Of a DNA stretch of 64,000 nt, positions 55,201 through 64,000 are shown one piece after another. Location of the stretch: assembly GCF_000381265.1 (NCBI RefSeq), contig NZ_KB906255.1, positions 294,495 through 358,494 on the forward strand, given 5' to 3'. The position numbers and the translations under genes are program-made. Within the stretch, counting starts at the first letter, position 1. Each line of letters starts with the position of its first letter. The notes beneath the pieces were generated by a model. The model made no database searches. It had not been told where the DNA came from and saw nothing but the letters and a program-made list of their open reading frames with translations. This DNA is from Curvibacter lanceolatus ATCC 14669. Its GTDB lineage: Bacteria; Pseudomonadota; Gammaproteobacteria; Burkholderiales; Burkholderiaceae_C.

Positions 55201-55567
55201 CCGGGCGCAGCGGCGACTCGCGCCGGTAGATGGCCTCGGCCACCTGCATGGCGTTGTCGACCTGGTTGACCAGGCTGTGGCGCAGCACGTCGTGGGTGCG
55301 TGAACGCACGAACTCGATGTAGCTCAGGGCCGAGTCCATCTCGGCCGACAGGCGCTGCCGTTGCTGCTGTTGCAGCACCGCTTCCACCCTTTGCAACGAG
55401 GCCTTTTGCTCGGCCAGGTTCTGCCATGAGAAGAACCCCACCAGGGCCAGCGTCAGGCTCAGCACCACCACCAGCGTGCCCACCAGGTGCAGGCGCGGCA
55501 CGGTTTTCTCGTTGGCGATCAGGCGCAGGGCACGGCGCTCGGGTCGGGGGGCGGGGGCGGCGCTCAT
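52298..55567 (-). CDS. Cache-PAS-PAS-GGDEF-EAL c-di-GMP signalling protein
   Basis: A 1089-aa inner-membrane protein: TM1 (28-48), a double Cache periplasmic sensor (about 75-350, with FYDGRGYYFIDDMEGRF), TM2 (about 362-386), PAS (about 418-530), PAS (about 535-660), GGDEF (about 662-820, intact LGGDEFVV and DLDNFKTLND), and EAL (about 835-1080, intact GAEALVRW and DDFGTGYSSLSY). Both catalytic sites look functional, so it could make and degrade c-di-GMP in response to a periplasmic ligand. It is 33 bp downstream of pepP in the same direction. Confidence 0.92.
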   Translation of the reverse strand: MSAAPAPRPERRALRLIANEKTVPRLHLVGTLVVVLSLTLALVGFFSWQNLAEQKASLQRVEAVLQQQQRQRLSAEMDSALSYIEFVRSRTHDVLRHSLVNQVDNAMQVAEAIYRRESPLRPAAEVRQLIIEALREVRFYDGRGYYFIDDMEGRFILLPTAPQLEGKLSPDNRDDTGHPIMKGLIEAARQPRGAGFSRYRWYLPDQPKQMADKLAYVRYFAPYGWLIGTGDYTSKWEELQQQEALAHLRSLRFGLSGYFGLVDRQGRSLLSPSNASIEGLHFSGLPPAEAAAVEKIFRTGQDGGGFIHYEWPHPNSGQTSPKTALVKVVEPWGWVIAATVFDNELESSISRERQLHDEGNPQRWLTLGLAVLVALGVALGASLLFSRWSRRLFLAYHRENARHLEALRQQAAELKTLSRAMAQSPVSILITDTDTSITYVNPEFERMSGYALADVLGQQPSFLRAPGEDKARYEAIWDLARQGQAWQGELPIRCHDGTLLWHKVQVSPVLNDQGSIAQYLAILEDVTERRRIDAEQRIAATAFETQEGMMVADRNGVILKINQAFTDITGYSSQDVVGQTPKILKSGRHERAFYDGLWQSVLETGRWQGEIWNRRKNGDIFPEWLTITAVKSEGGEVTHYVSTLTDITQRKAAENEIRHLAFFDPLTSLPNRRLLLDRLRQALAASVRRQRNGALIFIDLDNFKTLNDTLGHDKGDLLLQQVARRLLHSVRESDTVSRLGGDEFVVMLDGLDGNPVDAARQAETVGENIRLALNHPYDLAGNEYHCSPSMGVALFDQHSQVDEMLQRADLAMYQAKAAGRNTLRFFDPAMQALVAERAALESDLRVAIRDGQLLLAYQAQVSAAGQVLGAEALVRWRHPQRGLVSPVDFIPLAEDTGLILPLGLWVLTEGCRQLAQWALSPTHAHLTLAINVSARQYRQTDFVQQVLDTLATTGAPAHRLKLELTESLLLHDVEDIIAKMSALQAHGVGFSLDDFGTGYSSLSYLKRLPLDQLKIDQSFVRDLLEDANDATIARTIVALGKNLGLAVIAEGVETAEQRDRLASYGCDAYQGYLYGRPASAAELPLSGEV

Positions 55568-55600
55568 GCCGACTGGGGGGCGGTCTGCTTCATCCGGCCA

Positions 55601-57010
55601 TCAGCGCATCAGCGCTTCGATCTCGTCGGCGTGCACGGGCACGTCGCGGGTGATCAGTTCGCAGCCTTGCGCCGTGACCACGGCATCGTCTTCGATGCGG
55701 ATGCCGATGTGGTGGAAGGCCTCGGGCACGCCCGGGGCCGGGCGCACATACAGGCCGGGCTCGAGGGTCAGCACCATGCCCGGGTGCAGGATGCGGCTGG
55801 GCCGGTTGGTGATGGTCTCGCCCGACAGCGGGTCACGCCGCAAGCTGGCTTCGCCCAGCTCGGTGGGCTCCACGTAGCTGCCGCAGTCGTGCACATCCAT
55901 GCCCAGCCAATGGCTGGTGCGGTGCATGTAGAACGGAAAGTAGCTGCGGTTCTCGATCACATCCTGCACGCTGCCCACGGTGTTGCGGTCGAGCAGGCCC
56001 AGGTCAAGCAGGCCTTGCGCCAGCACCGCCACGGTGGCGTCGTGAGGGTCGTTGAAGCGGGCGCCGGCACGGGTGGCGGCCACGGCCGCGTCCTGCGAGG
56101 CCAGCACCAGGTCGTACAGGGCGCGCTGGGGGCCGCTGAAGCGGCCATTGGCCGGGAAGGTGCGGGTGATGTCGCTGGCGTAGCTGTCGAGTTCGCAGCC
56201 GGCATCGATCAGCACCAGCTCGCCGTCGCGCACCGGTGCGGTGTCGGCGCGGTAGTGCAGCACGCAGGCATTGGCCCCGGCGGCCACGATGGAGCTGTAG
56301 GCCGGGTACTGCGAGCCATGGCGGCGGAACTCGTGCAGCAGCTCGGCGTCCAGGTGGTATTCGCGCACCTCCTGGCCGGCGCGCAGGCGGCTGGCGCTGA
56401 GCTGCATGGCGCGCACATGGGCGCCGGCGCTGATCTGGGCGGCCCGGCGCATGATGGTCAGCTCGTACTCATCCTTGATCAGGCGCATCTCGTCAAGCAC
56501 GCCGCACAGGTCGCGCTGCATGGCCGGGCACAGGGCGCCGAAGCGCACCCGGGCGCGCACCTGGCCCAGCCAGCCGTCGACCCGGGTTTCCAGGCCCTTG
56601 TGGGTGGCGAAGGGGTAGTGCACCACATCGCGGTTTTCCAGCAGCTTTGGCAGGCGGGTGTCCAGCTCGGTCACCGGCCAGGCCGTGTCCACACCCAGGG
56701 CCGCGGGGGCCGCATCAGGGCCCAGGCGGTAGCCGTCCCAGATCTCGCGCTCCAGGTCCTTGGGGTTGCACCACAGCGTGCTGTGGCCGTCGCCGGTGAT
56801 GACGAGCCAGGCGTTGGCCTCGGTGAAGCCCGTCAGGTAGTAGAAGTAGCTGTCGTGCCGGTACAGGAAATCGCTGTCGCGGTTGCGCTGGCGCTCGGGC
56901 GCGGTGGGCACGATGGCGATGCCGTTGGGCCCGATGGCCTGGGCCACGCGGGCGCGGCGTTCGGCGTAGACGCTCAAGGGGGTGGGGGCGAGGGTGGGGA
57001 GGTCGGACAT
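55601..57010 (-). CDS. pepP: Xaa-Pro aminopeptidase
   Basis: A 469-aa M24 metallopeptidase close to the PepP family length. It has the N-terminal creatinase-like domain and the C-terminal pita-bread fold with all five dimetal ligands: Asp in LIDAGCELDSY, Asp in SDITRTFP, His in HWLGMDVHD, Glu in LTLEPGLYV, and Glu in GIRIEDDAVV. It releases N-terminal residues ahead of proline. ATG 57010 starts MSDLPTLAPT. It follows murU by 40 bp in the same direction. Confidence 0.95.
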   Translation of the reverse strand: MSDLPTLAPTPLSVYAERRARVAQAIGPNGIAIVPTAPERQRNRDSDFLYRHDSYFYYLTGFTEANAWLVITGDGHSTLWCNPKDLEREIWDGYRLGPDAAPAALGVDTAWPVTELDTRLPKLLENRDVVHYPFATHKGLETRVDGWLGQVRARVRFGALCPAMQRDLCGVLDEMRLIKDEYELTIMRRAAQISAGAHVRAMQLSASRLRAGQEVREYHLDAELLHEFRRHGSQYPAYSSIVAAGANACVLHYRADTAPVRDGELVLIDAGCELDSYASDITRTFPANGRFSGPQRALYDLVLASQDAAVAATRAGARFNDPHDATVAVLAQGLLDLGLLDRNTVGSVQDVIENRSYFPFYMHRTSHWLGMDVHDCGSYVEPTELGEASLRRDPLSGETITNRPSRILHPGMVLTLEPGLYVRPAPGVPEAFHHIGIRIEDDAVVTAQGCELITRDVPVHADEIEALMR

Positions 57011-57050
57011 GGCGGGCTTTCAGCGGCGGTGTGGGCTGGGGTGGGGCGGA

Positions 57051-57845
57051 TCAGGCCGCGTTCTGGGGCTCGTTCAGGGGCACGTTCTGGTGCTCGTTCA
57101 ATTGGGCCAGGCGTTCGGGCGTGCCCACGTCGGTCCAGCGCCCGGTGTACAGGCTGGCCGTCACGCGGCCGGCATCCATGGCGCGGCGCAGCAGCGGTGC
57201 CAGCGCGGCGGCCTGCCCCTGCGGGTTGCCGGCGGCGATGTCGCACCAGGGGGTCGTGAACAGCTCGGCGCGGTACAGCCCGATGGTGCTGTAGGTGTGG
57301 CGCGGGCCGGGCTGGTCGGCGCTCAGGTTCAGGGCCAGGCCTTCGGGGCTCAGGCCGAAGTCGCCGCGCGGGTTGTGCGCCGGGTTGGGCACCAGCCACA
57401 GGTGGGCCAGGGCCGTGCCGGCGCGAAACTGGGCCAGGGCCTGCGGGTCGAACACGAAGTCGGGGGCAAACACATCGCCCGCGGCCAGCCAGAACACCTC
57501 GCCCAGGCGGGGCAGCGCGCGGGCAATGCCGCCGGCGGTCTCCAGCGCGCCGCCAAAGTCGGCGGCCTCGTCGGAATAGCTCAGGGTCAGCGGGCCCTGC
57601 GTGGTGGGGAACTGCGGGCCGAAATGGTCTTGAATCTGCTGGCCCAGCCAGGCGGTGTTGATCAGCACGCGACGGCAGCCGTCTCGGGCCAGCGCCTCCA
57701 GCTGCCACTGCAGCAGCGGGCGGCCCTGCACCGCCAGCAGCGGCTTGGGGTGCCGGTCGGTGAGCGGGCGCATGCGCTCGCCACGGCCGGCGGCCAGCAG
57801 CATGGCCGGGGTGTCTTGCATGAGGGCGTCTGGCGTGGGGTTCAT
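57051..57845 (-). CDS. murU: MurNAc-alpha-1-phosphate uridylyltransferase
   Basis: A 264-aa nucleotidyltransferase of the GT-A fold. The signature is at residues 16-34: [19 protein letters not shown], with substrate-loop features [13 protein letters not shown] and GDVFAPDF. It converts MurNAc-1-phosphate and UTP to UDP-MurNAc, using the product of AmgK (24075-25190) in wall recycling that bypasses MurA. Genes for the two steps are 32 kb apart. The C-terminal tail is a near-duplicate ([16 protein letters not shown]). A related sugar-1-phosphate nucleotidyltransferase is the alternative. Confidence 0.85.
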   Translation of the reverse strand: MNPTPDALMQDTPAMLLAAGRGERMRPLTDRHPKPLLAVQGRPLLQWQLEALARDGCRRVLINTAWLGQQIQDHFGPQFPTTQGPLTLSYSDEAADFGGALETAGGIARALPRLGEVFWLAAGDVFAPDFVFDPQALAQFRAGTALAHLWLVPNPAHNPRGDFGLSPEGLALNLSADQPGPRHTYSTIGLYRAELFTTPWCDIAAGNPQGQAAALAPLLRRAMDAGRVTASLYTGRWTDVGTPERLAQLNEHQNVPLNEPQNAA

Positions 57846-57861
57846 GGATCAGGCCGGGGCA

Positions 57862-58263
57862 TCAGGCCGCAAGGGGTTGGGCCGCTTCGATCAGGCTGCC
57901 ACGCTGCAGCTCTTGCAGGCGCTGGCGCCCGGGCTGGAACAGCGCCAGCAATCGGGCCTGCAGGGCACGCGCCTGGGGCGCGTGGTCGGCCCCCACATTG
58001 CACACGTACACGTCGAGGGTCACGGCGCCCAGTTCGGGCCAGGTGTGCACGCACAGATGCGATTCGGCCAGCAGCACGGTGGCGGTCACGCCGCCGGGGC
58101 CGTTGGGGCCGGCCGGGAAGGGGTGCACCAGCTGGCTGACCGCCTGCAGGCCACTGGCGGCCACGGCCTCCAGGCAGGCCTGGCCCAGCGCTGGCGCGTC
58201 TTGCAGCCAGTGCGGCGCACAGCGGCAGTCGTGCAAATCAGCGGTCAGGTGGAGGCCAAGCAT
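57862..58263 (-). CDS. speD: S-adenosylmethionine decarboxylase proenzyme
   Basis: A 133-aa short bacterial-type AdoMetDC. The self-cleavage site [14 protein letters not shown] is intact: the Glu67-Ser68 bond is cut and Ser68 becomes the pyruvoyl group; His69/His73 and the Cys in [12 protein letters not shown] are the other conserved residues. It makes decarboxylated SAM, the aminopropyl donor for spermidine. It is first in the run speD-murU-pepP-GGDEF/EAL-MOSC, 16 bp ahead of murU. Start ATG 58263. It could supply the spermidine-synthase-like enzyme at 42774-44405. Confidence 0.92.
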   Translation of the reverse strand: MLGLHLTADLHDCRCAPHWLQDAPALGQACLEAVAASGLQAVSQLVHPFPAGPNGPGGVTATVLLAESHLCVHTWPELGAVTLDVYVCNVGADHAPQARALQARLLALFQPGRQRLQELQRGSLIEAAQPLAA

Positions 58264-58354
58264 AAGAGGCTCCACTTTAGTGCAAGTCAGGGGCTGAATG
58301 CGCCGGATGGCGGCCCTGAAAGTGGGCTTCGCGACCTGGGTCGGGCGCGACCGG

Positions 58355-58360
58355 TAAAAT
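58355..58360 (+). promoter_or_regulatory. Candidate -10 element for transketolase
   Basis: TAAAAT (58355-58360) matches TATAAT at 5 of 6 positions and lies 42 bp before the tkt start. No convincing -35 sits 17 bp upstream (CGACCT), so recognition may be helped by an activator or a GC-rich upstream region. Confidence 0.35.
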
Positions 58361-58401
58361 GCGGGGTTTCCCCCAGACCCTCCAATCCGGAGCTTCTCCC
58401 G

Positions 58402-61546
<3,145 letters not shown>

Positions 61547-61561
61547 GTCTCGTTGACTCTG

Positions 61562-61592
61562 CAAAACGCGCCTTTGGGCGCGTTTTGTTTTT
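61562..61592 (+). terminator. Rho-independent terminator after gap
   Basis: CAAAACGCGCC (61562-61572), loop TTTG, GGCGCGTTTTG (61577-61587), then TTTTT (61588-61592). An 11-bp stem and a T-run 15 bp after the gap stop. Confidence 0.9.
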
Positions 61593-61718
61593 GGAATCTG
61601 CCCCCGCGTGCCGCGCTGCATGGACCCTGTGCAGTGTCACGCCCACGGGCGGCCGGGATCGGAGGTGGCTGCTCCGCTCCGTGGCCTGAAGTCTGCAGCC
61701 GCACAAGGGAAACTTTTC

Positions 61719-62864
61719 ATGAAAACTCAAGCGCGATTCATCCGCTCCACCTTGGCCCTCGCCGCGGTGCTGGCCCTGGGCACATCGGCCTCGGCCCAGG
61801 ACGTGCAGGTCGTCAAGATCGGCCACGCCGGCCCCGTCTCGGGCGGCATTGCCCACATCGGCAAGGACACCGAGAACGGTGTGCGTCTGGCCATCGAAGA
61901 AGCCAATGCCCAGAACCCCGTGATCGGTGGCAAGAAGGTTCGCTTCGAGATCGCCGCCGAAGACGACGCCGGCGACCCGCGCCAGGCCACGGCCGTGGCC
62001 CAGAAGATGTGCGACGCCAAGGTGGCTGGCGTGGTCGGCCACCTGCAGTCGGGCACCTCGATCCCGGCCGCGGTGATCTACGCCAAGTGCGATCTGCCCA
62101 ACATCACCGCCTCGGCCTCCAACCCCGACCTGACCAAGCCCGGCTACAAGACCACCTTCCGCCTGATTGCCAACGACAACGCCCTGGGCGCCGCGCTGGC
62201 CTATTACGCGGCCGATGCGCTCAAGGTCAAGCGCGTGGCCATCATCGACGACCGCACCGCCTACGGCCAGGGCGTGGCCGGCGTGTTCAAGGCCACGGCC
62301 CTGCAAAAAGGCATCACCGTGGTGGGCGAAGAGTTCACCAACGACAAGGCCACCGACTTCATGGCCATCCTCACGGCCATCAAGTCCAAGAAGCCCGACG
62401 CCATCTTCTACGGCGGCCTGGACGCCCAGGCCGGCCCCATGCTGCGCCAGATGGAACAACTGGGCCTGGGCGAGGTGAAGCTGTTCGGCGGCGACGCGCT
62501 GTGCACCGAGAAGCTGGCCGAGCTGTCGGCCAAGGCGGCGCCGCTGGCCGGCGTGACCTGTGCCACCGGGGGCGCCTCGGTGGCCAAGATGCAGGGCGGC
62601 CCCGAGTGGAAGAAGCGCTATGACGCCCGCTTCCCCGGCCAGTTCCAGATCTACAGCCCCTACGCCTACGACGCCACCCTGGTGCTGATCGACGCCATGA
62701 AGAGCGCCAGCTCGACCGATCCCAAGGTCTACCTGCCGGCCCTGGCCAAGACCAACCGCCACGGCGTGACCGGCCAGATCGCCTTCACCGCCAAGGGCGA
62801 GCTGACCCAGCCGGCCGTCACCCTGTACGGCTACCGCGACGGTGTGCGCACCCCGCTGAACTGA
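61719..62864 (+). CDS. Branched-chain amino-acid-type ABC binding protein (LivK-like)
   Basis: A 381-aa periplasmic binding protein. Signal peptide (residues 1-27, ALGTSASAQD); then the Peripla_BP_6/LivK fold: KIGHAGPVSGGIAHIGKD, VVGHLQSGTSIPAAVIY, and YGQGVAGVFK. Ligands are branched-chain amino acids or related compounds; no permease or ATPase gene follows in the window. ATG 61719 has AAGGGA upstream. Its leader contains no obvious riboswitch. Confidence 0.9.
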   Translation: MKTQARFIRSTLALAAVLALGTSASAQDVQVVKIGHAGPVSGGIAHIGKDTENGVRLAIEEANAQNPVIGGKKVRFEIAAEDDAGDPRQATAVAQKMCDAKVAGVVGHLQSGTSIPAAVIYAKCDLPNITASASNPDLTKPGYKTTFRLIANDNALGAALAYYAADALKVKRVAIIDDRTAYGQGVAGVFKATALQKGITVVGEEFTNDKATDFMAILTAIKSKKPDAIFYGGLDAQAGPMLRQMEQLGLGEVKLFGGDALCTEKLAELSAKAAPLAGVTCATGGASVAKMQGGPEWKKRYDARFPGQFQIYSPYAYDATLVLIDAMKSASSTDPKVYLPALAKTNRHGVTGQIAFTAKGELTQPAVTLYGYRDGVRTPLN

Positions 62865-62866
62865 GC

Positions 62867-63292
62867 ATGGGCCCGCCCTCTGTGGCCCTGAGCCTGCATT
62901 TCGCCGACTCCGAGCTGGCCGGGGTGCAGCGGTGGCCCGGCCCCAACGGGGTGGCGGGGCTGCAACTGCGCTGGTCAGCAGCGGCGGTCGTCGCCCCTGC
63001 CGAGCGCCCGGGGGAGCGCCCTCGGCAGGGCCATGTGCGGGGCCTGCTGCTCGACCTGTGGCCCGCCCCTGCGCAGGGTGTTTCGGAGGCCGCACTGCCT
63101 TTGGGCGCCTTGCTCGATGGCGAGCTGCTGTGGCAGGGCCAGCGCCTGCGGCAGTTGCCCTTGCCGGCGCGTCTGGAGGGCCCGGTGAGCCTGCGCCTGT
63201 GGGGCCGCCGGGGCGAACTCTGGGCCTGGCAAGGTCAGGGGCTGAGTTGCGATGCAGGGGGCTTGCCCTTCTTCGAATCCCTGGCTTGTTGA
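62867..63292 (+). CDS. Small hypothetical protein
   Basis: A 141-aa protein that I do not recognise. It starts 2 bp after the LivK-type gene stop and may be co-translated. It contains a beta-rich pattern (VSLRLWGRRGELWAWQGQ) and no signal peptide or membrane helix. Codon use is host-like. Confidence 0.5.
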   Translation: MGPPSVALSLHFADSELAGVQRWPGPNGVAGLQLRWSAAAVVAPAERPGERPRQGHVRGLLLDLWPAPAQGVSEAALPLGALLDGELLWQGQRLRQLPLPARLEGPVSLRLWGRRGELWAWQGQGLSCDAGGLPFFESLAC

Positions 63293-63429
63293 GGCGATTT
63301 CTGCCTCGGTTTTGGGCTTGATCAAGATCAAGCCGGAGCTTGTGCTCAGGTCGACAATGGGAGACGCAGACCCGGGTTGTGGAACCCGGGCGGATGGGGC
63401 CCAGAGCGCCCCGGAAAGCGCAAGCTCAG

Positions 63430-64000
63430 ATGCGATGGATGTTGGACCGCGAGACTTTGTCGGTGGTCGTTTCGATGGTGGCCCAGGTGACCTTGCTGGT
63501 CATGTACACGATTTGGCGCATCAACCGCCAGGTACCCGGCCTGCGCTGGTGGATGGCCTCTTCGGCCACGATGTCGCTGGGCTTTCTGGCCATCCCGATG
63601 GCGCTGGGGGCGGGTTGGTCTTTTTCGCAGGCGCTGATCGTCAACCACGCGGCTGGCCTGATCACCTTGATGCTGCTGTTGCAGGGCTGCCTGCGTTTTC
63701 GAGGTCACCCCGCGGCTGATCACTGGCCCCGCGCCCTGCTGCTGTTGGCGCCGGCGGCCTTGTTGTCGGCGGTGCTCCACCATGCGCATGCGGTGCTGCG
63801 CTACCAGATCCATGATGCCGTCAGCGTGCTGCTGCTGGGCCTGTCGGCCTGGGTGATGTGCCGCCACAGCCGCCCGGAGGAGCGCCTGGTGCACCGGGTG
63901 GCCGGCTTTTTTCTGCTGCTGATGGCGGCGGCCATGGCCACGCGCTGGGTGCTGGCCTGCCTGGCCCCCGATGACCCGAGCATCCAGGAGCACCCTTTTC
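63430..64000 (+). CDS. N-terminus of a polytopic membrane protein (partial)
   Basis: An open frame from ATG 63430 (or ATG 63439) runs off the right edge without a stop: about 190 codons. It contains about six membrane helices, starting TLSVVVSMVAQVTLLVMY and including LLLLAPAALLSAVLHH and FFLLLMAAAMATRWVLA. This N-terminal layout is common for membrane-anchored GGDEF cyclases of Burkholderiales, but the effector domain lies outside the window. The product name is therefore open. The 137-bp gap before it has no clear promoter. Confidence 0.6.
   Translation, partial: MRWMLDRETLSVVVSMVAQVTLLVMYTIWRINRQVPGLRWWMASSATMSLGFLAIPMALGAGWSFSQALIVNHAAGLITLMLLLQGCLRFRGHPAADHWPRALLLLAPAALLSAVLHHAHAVLRYQIHDAVSVLLLGLSAWVMCRHSRPEERLVHRVAGFFLLLMAAAMATRWVLACLAPDDPSIQEHPF

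Overview
The window looks like chromosome of a high-GC betaproteobacterium. Third codon positions are overwhelmingly G or C, and the gene families (a KsgA/SurA/LptD locus, malic enzyme fused to a phosphotransacetylase domain, AmgK and MurU wall recycling, several long chemoreceptors and c-di-GMP proteins) point to Burkholderiales, probably the comamonad/Rubrivivax-Roseateles side. That placement is inferred from protein flavour, not from a search. I see no rRNA, tRNA, transposase, integrase or CRISPR array. One stretch (about 31.65-33.1 kb) is visibly more AT-rich and looks acquired.

Layout. 0-4.6 kb: end of an unknown gene, hydroxypyruvate isomerase, and two chemoreceptors. 4.6-10.8 kb: a minimal ethanolamine pathway on the minus strand (permease, EutB, EutC and an exported phosphorylcholine-phosphatase-like HAD enzyme, overlapping by ATGA), with a divergent AraC regulator and a 15-bp inverted repeat between them. 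10.9-21.6 kb: M20 peptidase, monoacylglycerol-lipase-like hydrolase, MFS transporter, LysR regulator with a clear T-N11-A palindrome, an orphan amino-acid binding protein, a ThDP enzyme, an AraC regulator and a divergent cytochrome P450. 21.6-25.2 kb (minus): amgK, rsmE and three unrecognised genes carrying in-frame hexanucleotide repeats. 25.3-29.8 kb: lptD-surA-rsmA (outer-membrane biogenesis and rRNA methylation, without pdxA). 29.9-31.7 kb: a chemoreceptor with a CheR-tether-like C-terminus. 31.9-33.0 kb: a secreted T1/Sa-type ribonuclease with its barstar inhibitor and a gene remnant. 33.1-39.4 kb: maeB, a GAF/Fis regulator, and a divergent PQQ/haem alcohol dehydrogenase.

39.5-46.6 kb holds the most unusual block: a 99-aa orphan flagellar-rod-like protein, then SPFH/SHOCT, a zinc-ribbon DUF4178 membrane protein, a DUF350 protein, a polytopic spermidine-synthase-like protein, a Tat/lipoprotein FAD amine-oxidase-like protein and a GNAT acetyltransferase, in one compact run with overlapping or close junctions. 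Together they suggest a membrane-associated polyamine or aminopropyl modification system. A speD gene, source of the aminopropyl donor, lies at 58 kb.

46.6-58.3 kb: an EAL phosphodiesterase with a degenerate GGDEF, a phytase-like secreted protein behind a Pho-box-like site, a glutathione transferase, then a long minus-strand run speD-murU-pepP-(Cache/PAS/GGDEF/EAL)-MOSC. 58.4-64 kb: transketolase, GAPDH, a LivK-type binding protein, a small unknown, and the start of a membrane protein cut by the window edge.
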